From: Alphaproteobacteria bacterium
Lineage (GTDB): Bacteria > Pseudomonadota > Alphaproteobacteria > RF32 > CAG-239
DNA length: 33,673 bases
Assembly (NCBI GenBank): GCA_017471705.1
Contig: JAFUSH010000011.1
Coordinates: 1 to 33,673, forward strand
Reading direction: 5' to 3'
The notes beneath the pieces were generated by a model. The model was not told the origin of the DNA. It saw nothing but the letters and a program-made list of their open reading frames with translations, and did no database searches. Shown one piece after another: positions 17,775-26,500 of this stretch (position 1 is its first letter; each line of letters starts with the position of its first letter). The position numbers and the translations under genes are program-made.

Positions 17775-18647
17775 TTATTTTTCACATTCTCCGCAGTCGG
17801 AGCAACCATTGCAAATAAGTTTTGAGCCGCAAGTTTCGCAATTTTTGCGCCAGTGTTTAACATACCAACCGTCATCAAAAAGTTCGCTTTGCGGTTTATG
17901 CAATTGCCATTCAATCGGCTTGCCGTTAAACTGCAAACCGGATTTATGAGCCTGTTCACTTTGCAGGCGTTTGCTCGGCATTGTGTAAACTTTGCCGTTT
18001 TTTTCAAATTTCGTGCCTGTTTCGATAAAGCAAAACATCACATTTGCCGCCACGCATTCATCGTGTAAAGATTTCACCCATTCGTATTTCAAAATCCGCG
18101 AACCGTCATAATTTTCACCGCCGGCAATAACTTGTTCTATCTGTCCGATTTTAAGCCACTTTTCCAATGTTATCGGTCCGATAAACGGTGCAGTCATCAC
18201 CCCTTTATGTTTGAACGGCAAATCCATTAAAATCGGCAGACGTTCATCGGCTCGGGCTTGGTTTTCCGCCGTTACGGAAAAAAATACATTATTCCAACCG
18301 TTACCCCAATCTTTAGGTAAATGTTCCGACACCCGCTCAGGACGTTTTGTAAGCAAATAAAATCCGACATCGGGACGCTTTTTAATAATATTCCACGCCT
18401 CATCGCGCCACGCATCCGCTTCTTCTAAAAAGAAATCAGAAGTTAAGCACACACGCAAGCACTCCCCGCTTTTTATTTTATACGAACCATCAGCATTCTT
18501 GTGCAAAGGATAATCAAAATTGTTTTTGACACGGTATATTTTAGAGCCATCGGCATTTCTCTGCCTGTCCAAAAAATACATATAGCAATGCTGACAGCCT
18601 TCGCTTTTCTTTATGCAACCGTGCCACGGATTCCAAATATCGTGCAT
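17775..18647 (-). CDS. Phage Gp37/Gp68 family (DUF5131) protein with Cys-rich tail
   Basis: A 290-aa protein that starts WNPWHGCIKKSEGCQHCYMYFLDRQ, the hallmark of the Gp37/Gp68 (DUF5131) family, which is predicted to be radical-SAM-like with clustered N-terminal cysteines. Further family motifs are CLTSDFF, FYLLTKRPERV, NVFFSVTAENQARADERLP and VIAGGENY. The last ~22 residues hold seven cysteines, arranged like a small metal knuckle. Despite the family name it is usually chromosomal. Function is unknown. It follows an Rrf2 regulator by 8 bp, and many Rrf2 proteins sense Fe-S or redox state, which fits a predicted Fe-S enzyme. Confidence 0.85.
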   Translation of the reverse strand: MHDIWNPWHGCIKKSEGCQHCYMYFLDRQRNADGSKIYRVKNNFDYPLHKNADGSYKIKSGECLRVCLTSDFFLEEADAWRDEAWNIIKKRPDVGFYLLTKRPERVSEHLPKDWGNGWNNVFFSVTAENQARADERLPILMDLPFKHKGVMTAPFIGPITLEKWLKIGQIEQVIAGGENYDGSRILKYEWVKSLHDECVAANVMFCFIETGTKFEKNGKVYTMPSKRLQSEQAHKSGLQFNGKPIEWQLHKPQSELFDDGWYVKHWRKNCETCGSKLICNGCSDCGECEK

Positions 18648-18655
18648 AATATTTC

Positions 18656-19090
18656 CTAAATAAACTTTTTTAAATCATTTAAAACATCTGACAGTTTCAT
18701 ATTTTTGAGCTTGTCCTCCATTGCCTTTTGCACGCTTAAAAGTCTGTCATCTAAAATATTGTGAACGTTTTTGCCGACCGGACATTTCGGGTTCGGATTT
18801 TTATGAAAGGCGAAAAGCGTATCGTGTTCCAAAGGCTCAATGGCTTTATAAACATCTAATAAACTTATTTTATCGGGCGCTTTCAGTATTGTGATACTTT
18901 TGCTTGCACGGCCGCGGGGAATTTGTACAATCCCCGCAGTTTTTAATTGCAGCAAAATATTGCGAATGATTACCGGATTAACCTGCACAGAACCGGCCAA
19001 AAATTCACTTGTAACGTGATATTCGTCTTTGAACGTGCAGATGGCGGTCAGTATATGAAAAGCAATCGTAAATCGGCTTGAAATCTGCAT
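18656..19090 (-). CDS. Rrf2-family transcriptional regulator
   Basis: A 144-aa winged-helix regulator: QISSRFTIAFHILTAICTF at the start and VNPVIIRNILLQLKTAGIVQIPRGRASKS as recognition helix plus wing are typical of Rrf2 proteins. It lacks the three-Cys Fe-S cluster of IscR and NsrR (only one Cys in NPKCPVG), so it belongs with the YwnA-like group. It lies 12 bp after the cupin gene and 8 bp before the Gp37 gene. The twin TGTAAC/TTACA palindromes at the operon promoter are its probable targets, implying autoregulation. Confidence 0.88.
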   Translation of the reverse strand: MQISSRFTIAFHILTAICTFKDEYHVTSEFLAGSVQVNPVIIRNILLQLKTAGIVQIPRGRASKSITILKAPDKISLLDVYKAIEPLEHDTLFAFHKNPNPKCPVGKNVHNILDDRLLSVQKAMEDKLKNMKLSDVLNDLKKFI

Positions 19091-19102
19091 TTGTCTATTC
19101 CG

Positions 19103-19480
19103 CTAACAAACTTCGGCATCTCCGAAACCAAACTCGGTTAAAGAACCTTCTTTGGCTTGAATACATATAAAATGAAAATCACCGTCACCGGTATTTTCAA
19201 TCGTTCTGGCAACACCGGTTGCGACACGCACCGCCGAACCTTCTTTTACATTGATTTTTTTGCCGCCGACCGCAATAATTCCGGTTCCTTTCAAAACAAT
19301 ATAAACTTCTTCATTTTGCTTATGTTTATGATTAAAAGGAACTTTAAATCCTTTCGGCGCGACATTTACAGAAATTTCACAACTTGTCAAATTCAAAGCA
19401 TCGTGTAAAAACGCTTTACCGTTTTCCAATTTAGCAATTTCGGCAAACGTTCCCAAATCGGTATTTGTATATTCAGTCAT
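19103..19480 (-). CDS. Small cupin-domain protein
   Basis: A 125-aa single-domain cupin. Cupin motif 1 is FNHKHKQNEEVYIVLKGTG (near 49-67; two His and a Glu as metal ligands), and motif 2 lies near 82-105 (VRVATGVARTIENTGDGDFHFI), where the usual His is not evident. It may be a metal-dependent isomerase/dioxygenase-like protein or a small-molecule binder. AGGAG precedes the ATG. It is the first gene of the cupin-rrf2-gp37 operon. Confidence 0.82.
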   Translation of the reverse strand: MTEYTNTDLGTFAEIAKLENGKAFLHDALNLTSCEISVNVAPKGFKVPFNHKHKQNEEVYIVLKGTGIIAVGGKKINVKEGSAVRVATGVARTIENTGDGDFHFICIQAKEGSLTEFGFGDAEVC

Positions 19481-19496
19481 TATATTTCTCCTAAAT

Positions 19497-19515
19497 TGTA
19501 ATATAGATTGTTACA
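19497..19515. promoter_or_regulatory. Operator copy 2 (TGTAAC-type dyad), downstream of the -10
   Basis: On the minus strand it reads TGTAAC-N8-TTACA, an inverted repeat between the -10 box and the cupin gene. It shares 15 of 19 positions with the copy at 19545-19563. Confidence 0.7.
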
Positions 19516-19526
19516 TTTCATTAATA

Positions 19527-19555
19527 TATATAAAACACATTTTTTGTAATGTCAA
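19527..19555 (-). promoter_or_regulatory. Promoter of the cupin-rrf2-gp37 operon
   Basis: On the minus strand TTGACA and TATATA are spaced by 17 bp. Operator copy 1 covers the -35 box and copy 2 lies just past the -10 box, the usual arrangement for tight repression. Confidence 0.75.
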
Positions 19556-19564
19556 TAGTTACAA
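19544..19564. promoter_or_regulatory. Operator copy 1 (TTGTAA...TTACAA), over the -35
   Basis: TTGTAA and TTACAA are separated by 9 bp and the -35 TTGACA lies inside. Together with the second copy it forms a conserved pair, probably bound by the Rrf2 protein encoded in the operon. Confidence 0.7.
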
Positions 19565-19583
19565 TTAAAAAAATTATGATAAT

Positions 19584-19612
19584 GAAAAAAACCGCCGTGT
19601 TTCCGCGGCGGT
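19584..19612 (-). terminator. Intrinsic terminator of the AKR-flavodoxin-SDR operon
   Basis: On the minus strand a 7-bp stem ACCGCCG / CGGCGGT with an 8-nt loop is followed by seven consecutive T residues, about 33 bp after the SDR stop codon. Confidence 0.9.
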
Positions 19613-19645
19613 CAGCAAATAAGTAACAATCAGATATTTTTCAAA

Positions 19646-20485
19646 TTATTTTCCCATTGTATTGCGCATATACCGAAGGTCTCCATACCAGTACGAAGCG
19701 GTTGTTCCGCCATCAATTAAAAAATCGGCACCCGTAATAAAGCCTGCTTTATCGCTCATCAAAAATGCAGCCAAATCCCCTACTTCATCCGGAGTTCCGG
19801 CGCGATGCGACGGACATAAATCAAGCATTTTCTTATAGTTTGCCCCTCGCGGTCCGTTTAACTCATCATTTGCCAAAGGAGTAATAATAATCCCCGGTGA
19901 AATAGAGTTGATACGCGCATTTTTTTTGCCCCATTTAACAGATTCCGATGCCACACGCAAAACATTACAACGTTTGGAGTATTGATAAGCTTCTAATGTA
20001 TTCGAAATATTTTTCAACATATCAAGTTCAAGTAATTTCTCGGTTGGTGTTAAAGCCAACAATTCGTTTTCTTCTTGAGAAAGCGCACCTAAACGATGAC
20101 CTGATTGTGAAGAAATCATAATCGCGCTGCCGCCCTCGGTTATTACTTTACCAAATTCTTCCATCAAAACCGCCGTACCGTATAAGTCTACTTTCAGCAC
20201 TGCTTCAATAGGTGCTTGGCTCGGCGACACACCGGCGGCGTTAATCAAATGTGTGATTTGACCGAACTTTTGCGAATATTCAATCAGTTCTAAGATAGAT
20301 TTTCTTGATGATAAATCTGCCGCAATCGCGCTCGTTTCAAAACCGGCATTGTTCAAATCTTCAGCAACTTTTCCGGCGTGTTCCGACTTCAAATCGGCAA
20401 TTACCAAATGTCTGCCATAACTCACGCGGCGTGCAATTGCCACACCGATAGAGCCTGCTCCCATTAAAACAACCACATCTTTCAT
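19646..20485 (-). CDS. Short-chain dehydrogenase/reductase
   Basis: A 279-aa NAD(P)-dependent SDR. The cofactor loop is VVLMGAGSIGVAIARRV (a GxGxxG variant), followed by ADLSS (adenine-ring site) and LINAAGVSP for the NNAG-type motif. The catalytic Ser lies in MISSQSG and the Tyr-x-x-x-Lys in YQYSKRC, with NSISPGIIITPL after it. An insertion (about 140-165) between Ser and Tyr is longer than usual. The substrate is unknown. AAGGAG precedes the ATG. It ends the aldo/keto reductase-flavodoxin-SDR set, 58 bp after the flavodoxin gene, and is followed by a strong terminator. Confidence 0.88.
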   Translation of the reverse strand: MKDVVVLMGAGSIGVAIARRVSYGRHLVIADLKSEHAGKVAEDLNNAGFETSAIAADLSSRKSILELIEYSQKFGQITHLINAAGVSPSQAPIEAVLKVDLYGTAVLMEEFGKVITEGGSAIMISSQSGHRLGALSQEENELLALTPTEKLLELDMLKNISNTLEAYQYSKRCNVLRVASESVKWGKKNARINSISPGIIITPLANDELNGPRGANYKKMLDLCPSHRAGTPDEVGDLAAFLMSDKAGFITGADFLIDGGTTASYWYGDLRYMRNTMGK

Positions 20486-20543
20486 TATATCTTCTCCTTT
20501 TACATCACAAAATTCATATAGATAATTTTTTAACTATAACTCG

Positions 20544-21149
20544 TTAAAATTTCAGTTTTTCAAGCCAATTTTTTACATCAACTTTTGCCTGTTCGCGCTC
20601 ATTTTGGGCAATGTGACCATATATCGCCAAACCATCAAGCACTTCGGCACCGGTTACAGATTTAATTTTGCTCGGAATAGAAGATAAGCCGCTTCCTTCG
20701 TGGGTTACAAAAGGCACGACGGTTTTACCGTTCCAATCGTGGGATTCCATAAAAGTATATAACGCCATAGGCATATCTGCCCACCAGTTTGGCGAACCTA
20801 TGAATACAACATCATAATCGGCAAAATTTTCCACACCGCCGATAATTTCCGGACGGGCATTCGCTTTCTTTTCTTTTAAGGCAACTTCGGTCAAAGCCTT
20901 ATAAGCCGTCGGATAAGTATCATTTTTAAGCTTGATTTCAAACAAATCGGCTCCGGTTTGTTCGGCTATCATTTTAGCAATTACGGCCGTGTTTCCTTCG
21001 GTAATGTTGCCGACGCTGTATTGTTCTCCAGTTCTTGAAAAATAAACTACCAATGCTTTTTTTTCTGTCATATTATTTTCCTCCGCTTTTGCATTAAAAC
21101 TTGTTAAAATTGTCAATCCGGTTAAAACTGCAGATATTATCTTTTTCAT
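20544..21149 (-). CDS. Exported flavodoxin-domain protein
   Basis: A 201-aa protein with a signal peptide (MKKIISAVLTGLTILTSFNAKA) followed by a flavodoxin domain. ALVVYFSRTGEQYSVGN is the FMN-phosphate loop, and VFIGSPNWWADMPMALYTFME and PFVTHEGSGLSSIP are typical of the Flavodoxin_4 group often found next to aldo/keto reductases. It probably takes part in periplasmic or membrane-linked redox chemistry. An internal ATG (MTEKKAL) just after the signal peptide could give a cytoplasmic form. Its start overlaps the aldo/keto reductase stop (TAATG), so translation is coupled. Confidence 0.85.
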   Translation of the reverse strand: MKKIISAVLTGLTILTSFNAKAEENNMTEKKALVVYFSRTGEQYSVGNITEGNTAVIAKMIAEQTGADLFEIKLKNDTYPTAYKALTEVALKEKKANARPEIIGGVENFADYDVVFIGSPNWWADMPMALYTFMESHDWNGKTVVPFVTHEGSGLSSIPSKIKSVTGAEVLDGLAIYGHIAQNEREQAKVDVKNWLEKLKF

Positions 21150-22138
21150 TAAAATGCTCCTGTTTTAATATGCGGAACATAAGGAGTTTCCAATGATTTG
21201 ATTTCCTCATCGGATAATTTAATATCAAGCGCGGCAACAGCTTCTTCCACGTGTTTAACATCGGTGGTGCCGACAATCGGTGCGGTAACATAAGGTTTGG
21301 AAAGCATCCAAGCCAATGCGTTTTGCGCCATCGTATGTCCGTTCTTTTTAGAAACTTCCTCCAAGGCATCAACCACTTTTTTATCTTGCTCCGGCGTTGT
21401 CCAGACCATCGGCGACACATCATCAATTTTGGAACGCGCGGTTTCTTGTCCCCACGGACGCGTACATCTTCCGCCGGCAAGCGGAGACCACGGCACAACA
21501 GCTATTTTTCTGTCTTGGCACAAAGGCATCATTTCGCGTTCTTCTTCACGATAAATCAAATTATATTGATTTTGCATAGAAACAAACTTAGTCCAATTAT
21601 GCTTTTCGGCGATATTCTGTAAACGTTCAAATTCCCACGCAAACATTGTGGAAGCGCCGATATAACGCGCTTTTCCGGCTTTTACCACATCGTGCAATGC
21701 TTCCATTATTTCTTCCCACGGCGTATTATGATCAAGACGATGAATTTGGTATATATCAACATAATCCAAGCCCAAACGTTTTAAACTATGATCAATCTCT
21801 GCCATAATATTTTTACGACTGGAACCGCCGCCGTTAGGTCGCCCCGGACGCATATCAAAATGCACTTTGGTTGCTACAACAATCTCGTCACGGTTTAACC
21901 CGAAATCTTTAATCAGACGACCGGTAATTTCTTCCGAGGTTCCCATTTGGTAAACATTGGCCGTATCAAAATAATTAATACCTAAATCAACCGCTTTCTT
22001 AAAAATCGGCTTTGCCTCATCATAGTCTTTTGCCCACGGAAACACACCGTTTTCTTTCCCCGGCTTGCCGAAACTCATACAACCTAAACATATTTTTGAA
22101 ACATCAACGCCGGTGTTACCTAACTTAACATATTGCAT
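21149..22138 (-). CDS. Aldo/keto reductase
   Basis: A 329-aa NADPH-dependent (beta/alpha)8 oxidoreductase. Catalytic tetrad residues are visible: Asp and Tyr in NYFDTANVYQMGTSEE (near 54-69), Lys in VVATKVHFD and His in DIYQIHRLDH. The C-terminal cofactor motif is KPYVTAPIVGTTDVKHVEEAV. It most resembles the YajO/Gfo-type AKR subgroup that reduces aldehydes and ketones. It is the first gene of a minus-strand operon with an exported flavodoxin and an SDR, divergent from a LysR regulator 109 bp away that probably controls it, a layout seen in carbonyl/electrophile-response loci. Confidence 0.93.
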   Translation of the reverse strand: MQYVKLGNTGVDVSKICLGCMSFGKPGKENGVFPWAKDYDEAKPIFKKAVDLGINYFDTANVYQMGTSEEITGRLIKDFGLNRDEIVVATKVHFDMRPGRPNGGGSSRKNIMAEIDHSLKRLGLDYVDIYQIHRLDHNTPWEEIMEALHDVVKAGKARYIGASTMFAWEFERLQNIAEKHNWTKFVSMQNQYNLIYREEEREMMPLCQDRKIAVVPWSPLAGGRCTRPWGQETARSKIDDVSPMVWTTPEQDKKVVDALEEVSKKNGHTMAQNALAWMLSKPYVTAPIVGTTDVKHVEEAVAALDIKLSDEEIKSLETPYVPHIKTGAF

Positions 22139-22247
22139 TTTTATTCTCCTATAAAATTATGTCTTTACAAATTAAATAACACGCGATAATATAAAAGTCT
22201 AATTGAAAGATATAATAATCGATAGAAAATTTTTATAAGAGATTAAA
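22139..22247. promoter_or_regulatory. Divergent AKR/LysR control region
   Basis: These 109 bp are very AT-rich. On the plus strand TATAAT (22211-22216) is the best -10 for the lysR gene; there is no good -35. The AKR promoter likewise has no clear -35, as is common for LysR-activated promoters. Several imperfect TNA-rich dyads exist, but I cannot single out one LysR box. Confidence 0.5.
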
Positions 22248-23114
22248 ATGAATACTAAACAAATTGATGCTGTTTTAGAACTGGCAAAGACTTTAAATTT
22301 TAATCGTGCGGCTGAACAGCTATGCGTTTCACAGCCAACTCTTTCGTATGAAATTAAAGAACTTGAAAATGAAATCGGATTTAAGATTTTTGACCGCTCC
22401 GGAAAAGGTGCAACTTTGACACCGGCAGGAAGCCGATTTTGCCAAACGCTTAAAAGTATTCGTAAGCAACTTAAAAGCGCGGTTGAACAAGGACAGAATT
22501 TCAGTGCAAAATATTCTGATAATATTTCTGTCGGTATTCCCATACGTTCAATGCTTCGTCATCTACCGCAAACTATGATAGAATTTGCCGTCAGATATCC
22601 GGAGGTATCGATTTTCCCGAAGTTCATCGGTTTTTACAATACTGATGACTTTTTACGGGGTAATACAGATATACTTATAGCTATGGATTTTGAAGTCAAA
22701 CATATTCCTGATATAAAAATATATCCGCTTTATGAATGCGGCATTTCACTCGTAATGCGTGATGATGACGAACTTTCCGCAAAAAAAGTTATACAACAGG
22801 AAGATTTATACGGCAGAACATTGATGGTCGGCGGCGGCTCTCCTCCGGCTTTGCAGCGTGTGCAAAAACGCTTAATCAATACGCAGAAAATCAGTTATTT
22901 TAATTCTGCCGACCACGATACAACTTTAACCAATGTAGCGGCAAAAAAAGGTATTTGTCTTTCGCCTGATTTTTTTAATGAAGATACCAACGGTTTCAAA
23001 CGTATTCCTTTTGCGTGTCCTGAAAAGTTCAAAATAGTCTTATGTACGCACAACAATGACAAACGCGAAAGTTTGATATATTTCATTAAATTATTACAGA
23101 AATTGCATAAGTAA
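22248..23114 (+). CDS. LysR-family transcriptional regulator
   Basis: A 288-aa LTTR. The N-terminal winged HTH (about 1-65) reads KQIDAVLELAKTLNFNRAAEQLCVSQPTLSYEIKELENEIGFKIFDR, the canonical LysR recognition region. The effector-binding domain follows from about 90 (ISVGIPIRSML to SPDFF). AAGAGA lies before the ATG as a weak ribosome-binding site. Divergent transcription from the aldo/keto reductase-flavodoxin-SDR operon makes that operon its probable target; the inducer is unknown. Confidence 0.93.
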   Translation: MNTKQIDAVLELAKTLNFNRAAEQLCVSQPTLSYEIKELENEIGFKIFDRSGKGATLTPAGSRFCQTLKSIRKQLKSAVEQGQNFSAKYSDNISVGIPIRSMLRHLPQTMIEFAVRYPEVSIFPKFIGFYNTDDFLRGNTDILIAMDFEVKHIPDIKIYPLYECGISLVMRDDDELSAKKVIQQEDLYGRTLMVGGGSPPALQRVQKRLINTQKISYFNSADHDTTLTNVAAKKGICLSPDFFNEDTNGFKRIPFACPEKFKIVLCTHNNDKRESLIYFIKLLQKLHK

Positions 23115-23150
23115 AACCTAAAACCTATTTTAACAATGCTCGAAAAAAAA

Positions 23151-23279
23151 TCAGGCTGCCGCCGAATTAATTTCAGCTAAAACTTCCTTTTTAAGCGTTA
23201 TGTTATCAACTTTACCGGTTGCCGACATCGGAATATTATCGCGATAAAGTACAATACGCGGCATATATGTGACAGTATA
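23151..23279 (-). pseudogene. C-terminal remnant of an AMP-forming acyl-CoA synthetase
   Basis: Reading the minus strand gives MPRIVLYRDNIPMSATGKVD and then NITLKKEVLAEINSAAA and a stop. The core IPMSATGKV is the conserved C-terminal lid motif of acyl-CoA synthetases/AMP-binding enzymes, with its catalytic Lys. A stop codon lies five codons upstream of the Met, and nothing of the ~450-residue adenylation domain is present. So this is the orphaned 3' end of a gene lost by deletion, sitting at the edge of the CRISPR locus. Confidence 0.75.
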
Positions 23280-23324
23280 TTATCTGAAAAAATATGTAAA
23301 GCAAATTTTAAAAACTACGGACAA

Positions 23325-23438
23325 TAAAACAATAAAGGGCAAGAGACGAACTCTTACCCCATAAATACGAAAAAAATTCTTATTAACGACTTACCATAAT
23401 TTCCTATATGCTATAAAAAGTCTGAAGAACTTTCCTCA
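23325..23438 (-). ncRNA. Predicted tracrRNA of the type II-C system
   Basis: Positions 23387-23417 match the array repeat in reverse orientation. The minus-strand RNA would pair with the crRNA repeat by CGACUU/AAGUCG, one bulged G, then about 24 further pairs with one G-U wobble, i.e. an anti-repeat. Downstream on the minus strand are a weak AU-rich hairpin and then a 9-bp stem, GGGUAAGAG / CUCUUGCCC with a 5-nt loop (23337-23359), followed by a U-rich tail. A TTGACA promoter lies upstream (23445-23473). The size (about 110 nt), order (anti-repeat, stem, terminator) and location next to cas9 are as expected. A T7 run at about 23371-23377 inside it could cause partial early termination. Ends are estimates. 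Confidence 0.82.
23331..23359 (-). terminator. Terminator hairpin of the tracrRNA
   Basis: A 9-bp stem (GGGTAAGAG / CTCTTGCCC on the minus strand, one G-T wobble) with a TTCGT loop is followed by TTTATTGTTTTATTG. Confidence 0.7.
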
Positions 23439-23444
23439 ATATTC

Positions 23445-23473
23445 ATACTAGGCTGTAATATTTTTGTTGTCAA
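23445..23473 (-). promoter_or_regulatory. tracrRNA promoter
   Basis: On the minus strand TTGACA and TAGTAT are spaced by 17 bp. Initiation about 7 nt on would start the RNA near 23438, about 20 nt before the anti-repeat. Confidence 0.7.
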
Positions 23474-23493
23474 TATAAATATTTATATTAATA

Positions 23494-23502
23494 TGGTATA
23501 AA
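23494..23502 (+). promoter_or_regulatory. Extended -10 promoter candidate for cas9
   Basis: TGGTATAAA has the TGnTATAAA form and would give a very short leader with GAGGAG before the cas9 ATG. A second plus-strand extended -10, TGCTATAAA at 23409-23417, lies in the degenerate repeat copy (anti-repeat DNA) and also points at cas9. Confidence 0.5.
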
Positions 23503-23520
23503 GCAACTGAGGAGAGTATT

Positions 23521-26500
23521 ATGAATTATCGTTTAGGAATAGATTTGGGAACATCGTCACTGGGGTGGTGCTGTTTAAAAACAGAAAATAGTGAAGTTGT
23601 TGATATTTTAGATATGGGAGTGAGAATCTTTCCCGATGGTAGAAATGATAAAAGTAAAGATCCGTTATGTGTGGCTCGACGCGATGCAAGAAGTTCAAGA
23701 ACACGATTAAAAAGATTTAAACAAAGACAAAGACAGCTTATTAATCATCTCCAACAGAGCGGTTTGTTACCTGCAAATACAGCCGATTTAAAAAAACTTG
23801 AAGGTTTAAATCCATATGAGCTACGAGCTATAGCTGTTTATAAAAAAATTTCTCCTTATGAATTGGGGCGAGCTATTTTTCATATAAACCAACGTCGCGG
23901 ATTTTTGAGTAATCGTCAGGAAGAACGAAATAAAAATAATACAAAAACACAAAAAGCTATGGATAATTTGCAAGATAGAATCAATGAATGCAATTGTTCG
24001 ACTCTGGGAGAATTCCTTTTCAAATCCGGACATTACAGATTCAAAAATGAAACGGATACCAACGGTAATCTCAAAGTTGATGCCGATACTTTGTACCCTA
24101 ACCGACAAATGTATCAGGATGAATTTGAAAAAATTTGGGCAAAACAAAAAGAATTTTATCCTGACATTTTAACAAACGACCTTAAAAAGAAAATACAAAA
24201 TGATATTTTCTATCAGCGTCCATTGCGAAGACAAGAAACAGGATTTTGTTGGTTAGAACCTGAAGAAAGACGATGTCCTAAAGCCTATGTCATTGCACAA
24301 CAATTTAGAATAATGTCTGATATTACCAATTTAAGGATTGGCTATCCTTATGATAGAGCGTTAGAAAAAGCGGAAAGAGAAATATTGTTTGAGTTTTTGG
24401 ATAATCCTCCGGCAAATTCTTACGATAAAGAATATTACATCCCTTGGGAAAAAATATTACAGTGCTTACATCTTGATGGAAATGTTGCTTTAAATCTGAT
24501 GAAGACCTACAAAAAAGGATTGCTATGCAATATTACAAACGCTATATCAGGAGATGAGCAATCTTTTGGCTATCTGTGGCACAAATTTCCGACAGACGTA
24601 AAAGACAGAATTGTTTATGACTTGCAAGACTACAGTCTTAAAGATGAGGAAACAGAGGCTAAGTTGCTCAAAATTTGCCCTGAACTAAATAAATTTCAAA
24701 TAAACGCCATATTGGATAAGTCTCTGTATTTGCCTGACGGATATATGAATTTTTCTGCCAAAGCAATGCAAAAATTGGTTAATGATATGCAACTTTGCGG
24801 TTCTGATGTTGAAACCGCCATCGAAAATGTATATCATAAAACAACGGCAGATGCAGGATACTTTGAAGAAAAAGAAAAATTACCGCCGTATCAGGAATTA
24901 TTTACGGAATCTCTTATCGGTGGAAACAAAGATAAGTACGATAAAGAACTTGATTATGATAATTATATGGGACGTATTACTAACGTTAGTGTGCATATAG
25001 CACTTAATCAGTTAAGAGCAGTAGTTAATGAGCTTATTGAAAAATACGGCAAACCTGATGGTATTACCATTGAATTGGGGCGTGAGTTAACAAAAGGGAA
25101 AAAAGCTTTAGCGGATATAGATAAAAAACATCGGGAAAATGAAAAAATAAATAATGAAGCAAAAACTGAAATAAGAAAAGCAGGTTTTGCCATAAGTTTG
25201 TTTAATATTGAAAAATATAAAGTTTGGTTAAATTGCAACAGACAAGATCTCTACACGGGAAAAAATATTGAACTTAGTGACTTATTTACAGAAAAATATG
25301 AGATAGAGCATATTTTACCTTATTCTTGGAGCTATGATGATACCTATGATAATAAAATAATCACCAGAGCCAATATTAATCGCAGAAAATCCAATCAATT
25401 ACCTTATGATTTCTTCTCTGATGAGCAACAATTAAAAGCTGTTGCTAAAAATGACGAAGAATTTGCAGAGATGTTTTTGGATAACGTAACGGAACGTGCC
25501 AAAGATATTGATAAATTGCGTGGCAATTTCAGAAAAACTTTCAATTTTAAAGCAATTAAATGGCGCTTCTCAAAAAATGCGCGTGAAATATTCAATAAAA
25601 ACAACAAAAATATGGCACGAGATTTAACCGATATGCAATATATGTCTAAATTAGCAAAAAAATACCTTACTTGCATTTGTTCGCCTGATAAAATTGTTTC
25701 GGCAAAAGGTGCGATGACTGACTTACTTAAATCCATTTGGGACATAACTGACACGTTACCTGAGGATTATCGTTTGTGGGAACCTCAAAAGTGGCAAAAA
25801 GAAGATATTTTAGATTGGCAAAAGAAAAAAATCGGTCGAGAAAATGTTGCTTTAACCGATGATGAAATCAACAAACTTGCTCAAAAATCAGTAGATGAGA
25901 TGGATAATGATACTATTCATAATATGACACTTGTCGGTAAAGACCGTACAGTGCATTATCATCACGCTCTAGATGCCTTCGTCTTAGCCAATATAAGCAC
26001 ACGCATTGTACAAATTATATCCCCCAAAGCTTTGGCAAATGAGGTGGAAATTTTATCCGAACAACATAACAAAACTTTATATGAAATCCAAAAGTCAATA
26101 TTAAAATCAAGAATTTCTTACAAACCTTATGAAAAGTTTAATAAAGAAGATTTATCTCTCAGATTACGTGATATTATCATTTCATACAAAAATCCGATTG
26201 ATAAACTGAAATCAATTATAAAGAAAGCCGAAAAATACGGAAAAAATTTATCTAACTTCAGTTTTGCTCCGATTTGTGAAGATACTGCGTTCAGCATTAA
26301 ACAAATCCTAAAAATAAGCGGAAATGATATGGATATTGAATTTTCCGTACATAAAAAAGAAGGAAAATGTAATGAAAAGCATAAACTTTCGACAATGGTA
26401 CCGATTTTTCGGACCAGAGAACAAAAACGAGAGTTTTTAAATATGTATCCGCAGTGGCTACGAGCAGTAGCGCGAAAAAAGAATATGAGTAAAGATGAAT

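Noticed and set aside
17775..18647. Prophage call based on the Gp37/Gp68 family name
   Set aside because: The gene sits in a chromosomal operon with Rrf2 and cupin, with no phage genes near it; family members are commonly chromosomal.
21094..21498. 134-aa minus-strand open frame inside the aldo/keto reductase gene
   Set aside because: Alternative-frame shadow of a well-supported gene.
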